Origin: Roseovarius aestuariivivens | Lineage (GTDB): Bacteria; Pseudomonadota; Alphaproteobacteria; Rhodobacterales; Rhodobacteraceae | DNA length: 52,370 nucleotides | NCBI RefSeq assembly: GCF_004761875.1 | Contig: NZ_SJEY01000014.1 | Coordinates: 1 to 52,370, forward strand | Direction of reading: 5' to 3' | In this document: one piece after another, positions 16,396-25,177 of the stretch | How positions within the stretch are numbered: the stretch's first letter is position 1 | Layout of the letters: the number at the start of each line of letters is the position of its first letter | Position numbers and translations under genes: made by a program | The notes under the pieces: model-generated | What the model was told of the DNA's origin: nothing | Database searches by the model: none | What the model saw: only the letters and a program-made list of their open reading frames with translations

Positions 16396-18000
16396 ATGGA
16401 AAGTCTGGCAGGTGACCTCAAACAGATGGTGCGCACGCCCTTGCACGACAGCCATGTCGCAGCACTGAAGCGGCACGGCGAATTGCGCCGGTTCAAGGCG
16501 GGCGAGATCATCGCCGATATCGGCGATCCGATGGCGGATTTTCTGTACGTGATCGAGGGCGGGATCGATGTGCTTGATCCGCAGACCCGCGAACCCTTCC
16601 TTCCGCACGGTCTTGGCCCGTCGCAATTCATGGGCGATATCACCTTTCTCAACGGCGGTAACCACGGCATGCCTTTCCGGGCGTCCGAGGACACCACGCT
16701 GCTTGCCGTGCCGCGCGAAAAGGTGCTGGAGCTTATGTCGAGCATCCCGGAGATGAGCGATATCATCATTTCCGTTATGGCCGCCCGCCGCCGTCGCCAG
16801 ATCGAGGATCAGGACGGGGCCATTGCCATCATCGGGGCCGATCAGGATCGGGAGATGCGCCGCATCGCCTCTTTCGCGTCGCGCAACCGCTTGCCGTTTC
16901 GTACGCTTGATCTGAATGGCCCCGAGGCGCGTGCGCTTGCCAAAACTTGTGGCATTGCACCCGACACGCCTGCGGTGATCATCGGCAGGGACACGGTGCT
17001 GGACGATGCTGACCCGGCCAAGCTGGCCGCGCTTTTCGGCCAGGATCTTGAAATCTGCGACAACCGGTTGGTCGACGTGTTGATCGTCGGGGGCGGACCC
17101 GCCGGCGTGGCGGCTGCGGTTTACGCCGGGGCCGAAGGCTTGTCGGCGCTGGTGGTCGAGGACATTGCCGTCGGCGGTCAGGCCGGCACGTCCAGCCGGA
17201 TCGAGAATTACATGGGTTTCCCCACCGGCATTTCAGGGGGCGATCTGGTCTGGCGGGGGCATGTGCAGGCCATGAAGTTCGGTACGACTTTCGCAATGCC
17301 GTTGCGCGTGACCGCGTTGAAGCGCCGGGATGACCTTTTTCTCGCCATGCTGAGTGACGGCACCGAGATCCGCGCCAAGGCTGTGGTCGTGGCAACAGGT
17401 GTGCAGTATCGCCGTCTGCCGATCGACGGGCTGGAGCGGTTCGAGGGCGTCGGGGTCTATTATGCCGCGACCGAAACCGAGGCGCGGTATTGCAGGGACG
17501 GCGATGTCTATGTCGTGGGCGGCGGCAACTCGGCCGGGCAGGCGGCGATGTTCCTGTCGCGCAGTTCCGCGCATGTGCATCTGCTGGTCCGGGGTACGTC
17601 ATTGGCCGCCTCGATGTCCGACTACCTGTCCAGCCGGCTGGAAAAAGAGCCGAAGATCACCATCCAATACCGGACCGAGGTTGCAGCCCTGCACGGCGCG
17701 TCTACGCTTGAAAAAGTGACGCTGAAAGGACCGGACGGCACCCGCAATGTCCTCGCGAACGGCTTGTTTTTAATGGTGGGTGCAGCGCCGAATACCGAGT
17801 GGCTTTCGGGTGTGTGCGACCTTGATGATCGGGGTTTCGTCAACACCGGAACGGCACCCGAAAGCCCCTTCGAAAGCTCGTGTCCGGGCATTTTCGCCGT
17901 TGGCGATGTCCGTGCGGGTTCGGTCAAGCGCGTGGCCTCGGCCGTAGGCGAGGGATCGGTGGTGATTTCGAAGGTCTGGGAGCATGTGAACGCCGAGTAG
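16396..18000 (+). CDS. Cyclic-nucleotide domain plus thioredoxin-reductase-like fusion
   Basis: A 534-aa fusion. Residues 10-130 form a CNB/Crp-like domain (FKAGEIIADIGDPMADFLYV, GPSQFMGDITFLNGG). Residues about 140-215 form a thioredoxin-like segment with C185 but no CxxC. Residues 225-530 are a thioredoxin-reductase-like flavoprotein: FAD motif GGGPAG (232-237), NAD(P) motif GGGNSAGQAA (375-384) and the distal FAD contact CPGIFAVGDVRAG. The position of the reductase CATC disulfide reads YYAATE (355-360), so the usual redox cysteines are absent. Start ATG 16396 has CAGGAG at 16384-16389. Divergent from the truncated globin. Electron acceptor unknown. Confidence 0.88.
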   Translation: MESLAGDLKQMVRTPLHDSHVAALKRHGELRRFKAGEIIADIGDPMADFLYVIEGGIDVLDPQTREPFLPHGLGPSQFMGDITFLNGGNHGMPFRASEDTTLLAVPREKVLELMSSIPEMSDIIISVMAARRRRQIEDQDGAIAIIGADQDREMRRIASFASRNRLPFRTLDLNGPEARALAKTCGIAPDTPAVIIGRDTVLDDADPAKLAALFGQDLEICDNRLVDVLIVGGGPAGVAAAVYAGAEGLSALVVEDIAVGGQAGTSSRIENYMGFPTGISGGDLVWRGHVQAMKFGTTFAMPLRVTALKRRDDLFLAMLSDGTEIRAKAVVVATGVQYRRLPIDGLERFEGVGVYYAATETEARYCRDGDVYVVGGGNSAGQAAMFLSRSSAHVHLLVRGTSLAASMSDYLSSRLEKEPKITIQYRTEVAALHGASTLEKVTLKGPDGTRNVLANGLFLMVGAAPNTEWLSGVCDLDDRGFVNTGTAPESPFESSCPGIFAVGDVRAGSVKRVASAVGEGSVVISKVWEHVNAE

Positions 18001-18203
18001 GCACGGTTTGTCGCCGCGTCGCGGCTGGCTCTGGACGCCGCCTGACCTGCACCATATAACGCGCATCATGATGGCTTGTTTTTCGATCATCGTTCGAATT
18101 ACCTGCCCGGCGCTCTGACCCTCTGAGCCGCCGGGACAAGGCGTATGACACATCCGCGCCGCCCCCCAGACCCTGACAGATCAAGACCAGAAGGACGCAT
18201 CCG

Positions 18204-21176
18204 ATGTGCGCCGAGACGACTGACACGACACCCGATTACAAAGACACGCTGAACCTGCCGCAGACGGATTTCCCGATGCGCGCGGGCTTGCCCAAGCGCG
18301 AGCCGGAATGGTTGGAGCGTTGGAACGAGATGCGGATCTACACCCGCCTGCGCGACAAGGCCAAGGCGGAGGCGCGCGCGCCCTTCACGCTGCATGATGG
18401 CCCTCCCTACGCAAATGGGCATCTGCATATCGGTCACGCGCTCAACAAGATCCTCAAGGACATGGTGGTGCGGTCCCAGCAGATGATGGGCCGCGACGCG
18501 CGCTATATCCCCGGCTGGGACTGTCACGGTCTGCCCATCGAGTGGAAGATCGAAGAACAGTACCGCAAGAAGGGCCTTAACAAGGACAAGGTCGACGTGG
18601 TCGACTTCCGGCAGGAATGCCGCAAGTTCGCCGAAGGCTGGATCGACATCCAGCGCGACGAATTCAAGCGCCTTGGCGTGACCGGCAAGTGGTCGAAGCC
18701 GTATCTGACGATGGATTTCCGCGCCGAGCGGATCATCGCGGAGGAATTCCAGAAGTTCCTGATGAACGGGACGCTCTACCAGGGCTCCAAGCCCGTGATG
18801 TGGTCGCCCATCGAGAGGACGGCGCTGGCCGAGGCGGAGGTGGAGTATCACGACAAGGAAAGCTTCACCATCTGGGTGAAGTTCAGAGTTGTTGGAAAGC
18901 AAATCAAGTCGGACGACGGCACTCAGCTAGCAACGCGTATAATCGCTGACGACCTGCAACATGCAAGCGTCGTCATCTGGACCACGACTCCCTGGACCAT
19001 CCCGTCGAACAAGGCTGTCGTTTATGGTGAGCACTTCGCCTACGGCCTCTACGAAGTCACCTACACGCCCGAGGAATGCTGGGCCGTCAAGGGCGAGCGT
19101 CTGATCCTGGCCGACAAGCTGGCGGGCGACGTGATGCGCCGCGCGCGTCTGGAAGAAGGCATGTACACGCGTGTTCGTGACGTCAGCGCCGAGGAGCTGT
19201 CGGGCCTCAGCCTCAAGCATCCGCTGGCTGGCGCCGAGGGCGCCAATGGCGAATGGGATGACCTGCGCGATTTTCGCGCCGCTGATTTCGTGACCGATGA
19301 GGAGGGCACCGGGTTCGTCCACTGCGCGCCCAGCCACGGGATGGAGGAATATGACCTCTATCGCGGCCTCGGCATGCTGGATCAGGTCATCACCTACAAC
19401 GTGATGGATGACGGCTCTTTCCGGGAAGATCTGCCGTTCTTCGGCGGCACGTACATTCTCAATCGCAAGGGCGGTGAAGGGGATGCCAACAAGGCCGTGA
19501 TCGACAAGCTGGTCGAGGTCGGCGGCCTTCTGGCGCGCGGCAAGATCAAGCACTCCTACCCGCATTCCTGGCGCTCCAAGGCGCCGGTGATCTATCGCAA
19601 CACGCCGCAATGGTTCGCCGCCATCGACCGCAAGGTCGGCGACGGGCAGGACACCTATGGCGAGACGATCCGCGAACGCGCGCTGACCTCCATCGACGAG
19701 CTGGTGGAGTGGACACCCAAGACCGGCCGCAACCGGCTTTATTCCATGATCGAAGCAAGGCCCGATTGGGTGCTATCGCGGCAGCGCGCCTGGGGCGTGC
19801 CGCTGACCTGCTTTGTGAAGGTCGGCGCAAAGCCGACCGACCCCGACTACCTGCTGCGCGACGAAACGGTGAACGCGCGAATCCTGGAGGCGTTCGAGGC
19901 CGAAGGCGCGGATGCGTGGTACAAGCCGGGCGCGAAGGAACGGTTCCTCGGCAATGACTACGACCCGGGTGAGTGGGAGAAGGTCGACGACATTCTCGAC
20001 GTCTGGTTCGATTCCGGCTCCACCCACGCCTTCGTGCTGCGCGACCGCGAGGATGGCTCTGACGATGGCCTCGCCGATCTTTACCTTGAAGGCACCGACC
20101 AGCATCGCGGGTGGTTTCATTCCTCGATGCTGCAGGCCTGCGGCACCATTGGCCGCGCGCCCTATCGCGGCGTGCTGACCCACGGCTTCACGCTGGACGA
20201 GAAGGGCAACAAGATGTCCAAATCGCTCGGCAACACCGTGGCGCCCGAGGAGGTGGTCAAGCAATACGGTGCGGATATCCTGCGGCTTTGGGTGGCGCAG
20301 TCAGACTATACCGCCGATCTGCGGATTGGGCCAGAGATCCTCAAGGGCGTGGCCGACGGCTATCGCCGGCTGCGCAACACGATGCGCTTCATGCTGGGTG
20401 CGCTGTCGCATTTCCGGGAAGAGGATCGGGTTGATCCGGCGGATATGCCTGAGTTGGAGCAGTGGGTGCTGCACCGGCTGGCGGAACTCGATCACCGGGT
20501 GCGCACCGGCTATGCGGCCTATGATTTCCAGGGCGTGTTCCAGACGCTCTTCAACTTCGCGACGGTGGAGCTTTCTGCCTTTTATTTCGATATCCGCAAA
20601 GATGCGCTCTACTGCGACGGGGACACGCCGCGACGCAGGGCGGCGCGCACGGTCATGGACCTTCTGTTCCACCGGCTGACCACGTGGCTGGCACCGGTGC
20701 TGGTCTTCACCATGGAAGAAGTTTGGCTGGAGCGGTTCCCGGGCGACGAAAGCTCGGTGCATCTGGTGGATATTCCCGAAACGCCTGCAGATTGGCTGAA
20801 CGAGCCGTTGGCGCAGAAATGGGCCGGGGTGCGAAAGGCGCGCCGGGTGGTGACCGCCGCGCTGGAGGTGCAGCGCACGGACAAGGTGATCGGGGCGAGC
20901 CTTGAGGCTGCGCCGGTGGTTCATGTGGAGGACGCTGATCTTCTGGCGGTTCTGAAATCGGTGAATTTCGAGGATATCTGCATCACGTCGGATATTCGGC
21001 TGACCGCCGATCCGGCGCCGGCAGAGGCCTATCGGATGCCCGAGACACCGGGTGTTTCGGTCGTGTTCGAGAGAGCCGAGGGCGAAAAATGCCAACGCTG
21101 CTGGAAGATCCTGCCAGACGTGGGACAGCATGCGCATCCCGCGACCTGCAGCCGCTGTGACGCGGCGCTTTCGTGA
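18204..21176 (+). CDS. ileS: Isoleucine-tRNA ligase
   Basis: A 990-aa class I synthetase charging tRNA-Ile. HIGH is at residues 75-78 (NGHLHIGHAL) and KMSKS at 670-674 (LDEKGNKMSKSLGN). The editing domain has the WTTTPWTIPSNKAV motif around residue 257. The C-terminal zinc site EKCQRCWK and CSRCDAA is intact. Length is usual for an alphaproteobacterial enzyme. Residues 228-253 are encoded by an unusually AT-richer patch with AGA, GGA, CTA and ATA codons that the rest of the gene avoids. Start ATG 18204 is preceded by AGAAGGA. Its stop overlaps the GTG of the DUF3253 gene. Confidence 0.97.
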   Translation: MCAETTDTTPDYKDTLNLPQTDFPMRAGLPKREPEWLERWNEMRIYTRLRDKAKAEARAPFTLHDGPPYANGHLHIGHALNKILKDMVVRSQQMMGRDARYIPGWDCHGLPIEWKIEEQYRKKGLNKDKVDVVDFRQECRKFAEGWIDIQRDEFKRLGVTGKWSKPYLTMDFRAERIIAEEFQKFLMNGTLYQGSKPVMWSPIERTALAEAEVEYHDKESFTIWVKFRVVGKQIKSDDGTQLATRIIADDLQHASVVIWTTTPWTIPSNKAVVYGEHFAYGLYEVTYTPEECWAVKGERLILADKLAGDVMRRARLEEGMYTRVRDVSAEELSGLSLKHPLAGAEGANGEWDDLRDFRAADFVTDEEGTGFVHCAPSHGMEEYDLYRGLGMLDQVITYNVMDDGSFREDLPFFGGTYILNRKGGEGDANKAVIDKLVEVGGLLARGKIKHSYPHSWRSKAPVIYRNTPQWFAAIDRKVGDGQDTYGETIRERALTSIDELVEWTPKTGRNRLYSMIEARPDWVLSRQRAWGVPLTCFVKVGAKPTDPDYLLRDETVNARILEAFEAEGADAWYKPGAKERFLGNDYDPGEWEKVDDILDVWFDSGSTHAFVLRDREDGSDDGLADLYLEGTDQHRGWFHSSMLQACGTIGRAPYRGVLTHGFTLDEKGNKMSKSLGNTVAPEEVVKQYGADILRLWVAQSDYTADLRIGPEILKGVADGYRRLRNTMRFMLGALSHFREEDRVDPADMPELEQWVLHRLAELDHRVRTGYAAYDFQGVFQTLFNFATVELSAFYFDIRKDALYCDGDTPRRRAARTVMDLLFHRLTTWLAPVLVFTMEEVWLERFPGDESSVHLVDIPETPADWLNEPLAQKWAGVRKARRVVTAALEVQRTDKVIGASLEAAPVVHVEDADLLAVLKSVNFEDICITSDIRLTADPAPAEAYRMPETPGVSVVFERAEGEKCQRCWKILPDVGQHAHPATCSRCDAALS

Positions 21177-21448
21177 CGGAAAACAGTAGGGCGGGCAGAT
21201 TGCCCGCCCTGCCGGAAGAAGTCACGCAAGAAGCGATCGAAGAAAAGCTGATGGAACTGGCGCGGTCGCGCGGGCCGGGAAAGACCTTTTGCCCGTCAGA
21301 AGCAGCGCGGGCTTTGGCGCGGGACTGGCGTCCGCTTATGCCGTATGTCCGCGAGATCGCCGCGCGCCTGCCAATGCGCGCGACCCAGAGAGGAAAAGAG
21401 GTCGACCCGCTGTCGGCAAAAGGTCCGATCCGGCTGTCCCTGCGCTGA
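21173..21448 (+). CDS. DUF3253 domain protein
   Basis: A 91-aa protein matching DUF3253, a small domain with a winged-helix-like pattern: FCPSEAARALARDWRPLMPY, VREIAARLPMRATQRGKEVD and GPIRLSL at the end. Function unknown; the fold suggests nucleic-acid binding. GTG at 21173 overlaps the ileS stop (GTGA), so it is read through from ileS. It converges on map, with 10 bases between stops. Confidence 0.8.
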   Translation: MTENSRAGRLPALPEEVTQEAIEEKLMELARSRGPGKTFCPSEAARALARDWRPLMPYVREIAARLPMRATQRGKEVDPLSAKGPIRLSLR

Positions 21449-21458
21449 GCGGAAGAGT

Positions 21459-22355
21459 TCAGGCGCTTTCGCGCCAGGTCGGATGGAAACGGCCCGCGGG
21501 CGAGAGCGTGAAAATTTCGAACCCGTCCGCCGTCACGCCGATGGAATGCTCGAACTGCGCCGAGAGTGACTTGTCGCGGGTCACCGCGGTCCAGTCGTCC
21601 GACAGAACCTTGGTTTCGGGACGACCCAAATTGACCATCGGCTCGATGGTGAAGAACATGCCCTCTTCCAGAACCGGGCCCGTGCCCGGGCGGCCGTAAT
21701 GCAGAACATTGGGCGGTGAGTGAAAGACCCGGCCCAGCCCGTGCCCGCAGAAGTCGCGCACGACGTTCATGCGGTGGCCTTCCACGAACGTCTGGATCGC
21801 GTGACCGATGTCGCCGAAAGTGTTGCCGGGTTTGACCGCCTCAATCCCTTTGAACAGGCTGTCGTGGGTGACTTGGATCAACTTCTCGGCATAAGGCTTG
21901 AGCTTGCCGGCCACGTACATGCGGCTGGTGTCGCCGTACCAGCCATCGACGATCACGGTCACATCGATATTCAGAATATCGCCATCCTTCAGCGCGTCAT
22001 CGTCCCGGCGATGAATATCGTTTTTCCATTTGCGGATCTTGTCGCCGGGAATGCCGTGGCAAACCACGTGATTGACGCTGATACAACTGGCGTGCTGGTA
22101 GCCCTTGTAGCCAATCGTTGCGGATTTCGCGCCTGCTTCGGAGACATGCGCTTCGATGATGCGGTCCAGCTCTCCGGTGGTCTGGCCGACGAAGACGTGA
22201 TCTGCGAGGCGGTCGAGGATCTCGGCCGCCAGTCGGCCTGCTTTGTGCATGCCGGAAAAGTCCGCGCTTTCGTGAATGCGGATACCGTCTCTGGTCAGTC
22301 TGCCTCGGTGCTGTTCGTTCACGGCTTCGTCTGAAATCTGTTTCGCGTTTTTCAA
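21459..22355 (-). CDS. map: Methionine aminopeptidase, type I
   Basis: A 298-aa type I methionine aminopeptidase that removes N-terminal Met from new proteins. The two-metal ligands are visible: Asp in the VIVDGWYGDTSRMYV segment (two), His in GHGLGRVFHSPP, Glu in FFTIEPMVNLG and Glu in SAQFEHSIGVT. An N-terminal extension of about 20 residues (MKNAKQISDEAVNEQHRGRL) precedes the usual start of the conserved region, so the true start may be internal. It lies downstream of sfsA on the same strand with a 40-base gap, suggesting an operon. Confidence 0.95.
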   Translation of the reverse strand: MKNAKQISDEAVNEQHRGRLTRDGIRIHESADFSGMHKAGRLAAEILDRLADHVFVGQTTGELDRIIEAHVSEAGAKSATIGYKGYQHASCISVNHVVCHGIPGDKIRKWKNDIHRRDDDALKDGDILNIDVTVIVDGWYGDTSRMYVAGKLKPYAEKLIQVTHDSLFKGIEAVKPGNTFGDIGHAIQTFVEGHRMNVVRDFCGHGLGRVFHSPPNVLHYGRPGTGPVLEEGMFFTIEPMVNLGRPETKVLSDDWTAVTRDKSLSAQFEHSIGVTADGFEIFTLSPAGRFHPTWRESA

Positions 22356-22395
22356 TACTTAGGTCTAAATATCGGGCAGGACCAGTGCCACACGT

Positions 22396-23097
22396 CTAGC
22401 TAAGCGCCAATTTCCGGCCAATGACAAGGGTTTCTGACGTTATGCGTGTGTCGTATGCGAGGATTTCAACTCCGAATTGCTGCGCCGCGGCAAAAGCCTC
22501 GGCATATACCGGGTCGATATCGGCGGCGACAGCGACGCGGGTGCAATCGGTGCGCTGCACCAGATAGAAAAGCACTGCCCGATGCCTATTTTGGGCCATC
22601 TTCGCGAGTTCTGCCAGATGTTTCGCGCCACGCGCGGTGACACTGTCGGGAAACTCGGCGAGCCCCGGCGTGCGGCAAAGCGTGACCGATTTTACCTCGA
22701 TATAGGCGTCGGGCAGGCCCGGACCGCGCAGAAGGAAGTCGATGCGGCTTTTATCCCCGTATTTCTGTTCCGGAAGCACCTCTGCATAGGCAGAGAATTC
22801 GGGGATTTCCCCGGCCTTGAGCGCCGCCTTGAGTGCACGATTGGGCAGTCCTGTATCGACACCGGTGAAATGGCCGTCGCCGTGGTCGACCAGCCGCCAG
22901 CCATATTTCAGCTTTTTCTTCGGATCATCATTGGGTTCGACCCAGATGCGCGTGCCGGGATCCGCCAGACCCATCATCGAGCCGGGATTGGCGCAATGGG
23001 CGACGGCCTCGGTGCCGTCATCGAGGCGGATGTCGGCAAGAAAACGTTTGTAGCGCCGGATCAGGGTCGCGGGCACAAGGGGGGTTTGAAAGCGCAT
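22396..23097 (-). CDS. sfsA: DNA/RNA nuclease-fold protein SfsA
   Basis: A 233-aa SfsA. It opens MRFQTPLVPATLIRRYKRFL and holds CANPGSMMGL, SRIDFLL and YIEVKSVTL (the D...ExK nuclease-like core), then FPDSVTARGAKHLAEL, all family hallmarks. First named for sugar fermentation stimulation; the fold is a nucleic-acid binding, restriction-like nuclease. The ATG at 23095-23097 is chosen because the conserved N-terminus begins there; the open frame continues antisense into the next gene. Divergent from the CinA-like gene, with 48 bases between starts. Confidence 0.93.
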   Translation of the reverse strand: MRFQTPLVPATLIRRYKRFLADIRLDDGTEAVAHCANPGSMMGLADPGTRIWVEPNDDPKKKLKYGWRLVDHGDGHFTGVDTGLPNRALKAALKAGEIPEFSAYAEVLPEQKYGDKSRIDFLLRGPGLPDAYIEVKSVTLCRTPGLAEFPDSVTARGAKHLAELAKMAQNRHRAVLFYLVQRTDCTRVAVAADIDPVYAEAFAAAQQFGVEILAYDTRITSETLVIGRKLALS

Positions 23098-23145
23098 CGG
23101 CTCAGCCCTATACCCGTCCGAGACACCAAGCAAGGAGTGCCAGTC

Positions 23146-23868
23146 ATGTCCAATCCTACCGCCGCGATGCTGGTGATCGGTGACGAGATCCTGTCGGGTC
23201 GGACCCGCGATTCGAACATGCACCATCTGGCCAACGCGCTGACGGCGCATGGGATCGACCTCTGCGAGGTACGGGTGGTCTCGGACAAGCCCGCGGCGAT
23301 CGAGGCGGCGGTGCGCGCGTTAAGCGATGCCTATGACCACGTTTTCACCTCCGGCGGGATCGGACCCACCCACGACGATATCACCGCGGAAAATGTCGCG
23401 CGGGCCTTTGGCGTGTCGATCGGCTTGCGCGACGACGCCCGCGCGGTGCTGCAGGCGCATTATGACCGACAGGGCATTGAGTTGAATGAGGCGCGCCTGC
23501 GGATGGCGCGGATTCCGGAGGGGGCGACGCTGATCGACAACCCGGTGAGCGCCGCGCCCGGCTTCACGCTGCGCAACGTGCACGTGATGGCCGGGGTCCC
23601 GGCGATTTTCGAGGCGATGGTCGCGGGCGTCCTGCCGGAACTGACCGGCGGTGCGCCGGTGCAGTCCCGCAATATGACGGTTTCGAAAGGGGAAGGCGAC
23701 ATCGCCGGACCGCTGACCGAGTTGGCCGCGCGTTTCCCTGAGCTGTCCTTCGGATCCTACCCGGCGATGAAAGATGGCAGGTTTTCGGTCAATATCGTCA
23801 TCCGAGGTCAGGACGAAGCCCGCCTTGACGCGGCGATGGACGCCCTGCGCGGGGCAGTGCAGGCATGA
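23146..23868 (+). CDS. Molybdopterin-binding (CinA N-terminal-like) protein
   Basis: A 240-aa protein of the MoaB/Mog fold found in CinA. The N-terminal VIGDEILSGRTRDSNMHHLA and FTSGGIGPTHDDITAENVAR are the molybdopterin-binding signature motifs. It lacks the separate C-terminal nicotinamide-nucleotide amidase domain of full CinA. Usually annotated competence/damage-inducible protein A; the actual substrate is uncertain. AAGGAG lies 9 bases before ATG 23146. Its stop overlaps the ATG of the next GNAT gene (ATGA). Confidence 0.88.
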   Translation: MSNPTAAMLVIGDEILSGRTRDSNMHHLANALTAHGIDLCEVRVVSDKPAAIEAAVRALSDAYDHVFTSGGIGPTHDDITAENVARAFGVSIGLRDDARAVLQAHYDRQGIELNEARLRMARIPEGATLIDNPVSAAPGFTLRNVHVMAGVPAIFEAMVAGVLPELTGGAPVQSRNMTVSKGEGDIAGPLTELAARFPELSFGSYPAMKDGRFSVNIVIRGQDEARLDAAMDALRGAVQA

Positions 23869-24605
23869 CCGGGCTGCCGGGCATCGCCGAACTCTATGCT
23901 GTGACAGAGGCGACCTGGCCGCCTGCCGCGACGCGGCAGGTCGGCGCGTGGACCATCCGGAACGGGCAAGGTGGCGGCAAGCGGGTGTCGGCGGCGACGC
24001 TGGCGGGCGATGCCCAAACGGCCGACCTCGCCGAGGCAGAGGCGGCGATGCAGGCCTTGGGGCAATCGAGCCTGTTCATGCTTCGTGACGGGGAAGGGGT
24101 CCTTGACGACCGGCTGGACAACGCGGGCTATGACGTGATCGACCCGGTCAATGCCTATGCCTGCCCCTTGGACAGCCTGACCGGCGCGCGCCTGCCGCGA
24201 GTGACCACCTTCGATATCTGGGAGCCGATGGCGATCCAGCTGGATATCTGGAAGGCCGGCGGCATAGGCCCCGCGCGGATCGAGGTCATGCGGCGCGTGC
24301 GGGAGCCGAAAACCACACTTTTCGGTCGCCATGACAACCGGCCCGCCGCCACCGGGTTCGTCGCCGTGCATGACGGCGTGGCGATGATCCACGCGCTTGA
24401 AGTCCTGGCGCGCGCGCGCCGTGCGGGTATGGGCCGGAACCTGACCCGCCATGCGGCCCATTGGGCCAAAACCCAAGGGGCGACACATCTTGCCGTTCTG
24501 TGCACCAAGGCCAACACGGGCGCCAATGCGCTCTACGCTTCCCTCGGCATGACGCTTGTGGGAGAGTATCATTACCGTATCAAGAAGGACGCGTCGCCCA
24601 GATGA
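23865..24605 (+). CDS. GNAT family N-acetyltransferase (246 aa)
   Basis: A 246-aa protein with a divergent N-terminal half (possibly a degenerate GNAT fold) and a clear C-terminal GNAT domain. MIHALEVLARARRAGMGRNL is the acetyl-CoA pyrophosphate-binding segment, and VLCTKANTGANALYASLGMT is motif B, followed by YHYRI. Acceptor unknown. It is joined by 4-base overlaps to the CinA-like gene before and the AhpD-like gene after, giving one operon with the OmpA-like gene 3 bases further on. Confidence 0.85.
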   Translation: MTGLPGIAELYAVTEATWPPAATRQVGAWTIRNGQGGGKRVSAATLAGDAQTADLAEAEAAMQALGQSSLFMLRDGEGVLDDRLDNAGYDVIDPVNAYACPLDSLTGARLPRVTTFDIWEPMAIQLDIWKAGGIGPARIEVMRRVREPKTTLFGRHDNRPAATGFVAVHDGVAMIHALEVLARARRAGMGRNLTRHAAHWAKTQGATHLAVLCTKANTGANALYASLGMTLVGEYHYRIKKDASPR

Positions 24606-25174
24606 GTCAGGAAGACCGCCCCACCGCCCTCGACCTGTCGATGGTCGATCCGCTGCCGCCCGAAACCCGGAAATACTTCGACGTGTGTCAGGAAAAGCTG
24701 GGCATGGTGCCCAATGTCCTGCGCGCTTATGCGTTCGACATCGACAAACTTAACGCGTTCACGGCGATGTATAACGACCTGATGCTGGCAGACAGCGGGC
24801 TGAGCAAGCTGGAGCGCGAGATGATCGCGGTGGTGGTCAGCTCCATCAACCGCTGCTGGTACTGCCAGGTGGCCCATGGCGCGGCGGTGCGCGCGCTTTC
24901 GGGCCGGCCCGAACTGGGCGAGGCCATGGTCATGAACTGGCGGGCCGCCAAGCTAGACGCCCGGCAGACGGCCATGCTTGTGTTTGCCGAGAAGGTTGCC
25001 AAGGCGTCCGCCGAAGTGGTGGAAGCCGACCGCGCTGCGCTGCGCGAGGCGGGCTTTTCCGACCGGGATATCTGGGACATCGCCTCGGTTGTGGGGTTCT
25101 TTTCCATGACCAATCGCGTGGCCAGCGCGACGGGCATGCAGCCCAATCCCGTGTATCACGGACAGGCCCGGTAG
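24602..25174 (+). CDS. AhpD-like peroxidase-related protein (carboxymuconolactone decarboxylase family)
   Basis: A 190-aa all-helical CMD/AhpD-family protein. The redox motif SINRCWYCQVAHGAAVRAL gives the C-x-x-C...H signature of AhpD-like alkylhydroperoxidases. The preceding LSKLEREMIAVVVS helix and the following DIASVVGFFSMTNRVA are typical of the 'peroxidase-related enzyme' subfamily. Likely a small thiol peroxidase or disulfide reductase of the cytosol; the electron donor is unknown. ATG 24602 overlaps the previous stop. Confidence 0.88.
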   Translation: MSQEDRPTALDLSMVDPLPPETRKYFDVCQEKLGMVPNVLRAYAFDIDKLNAFTAMYNDLMLADSGLSKLEREMIAVVVSSINRCWYCQVAHGAAVRALSGRPELGEAMVMNWRAAKLDARQTAMLVFAEKVAKASAEVVEADRAALREAGFSDRDIWDIASVVGFFSMTNRVASATGMQPNPVYHGQAR

Positions 25175-25177
25175 GGC

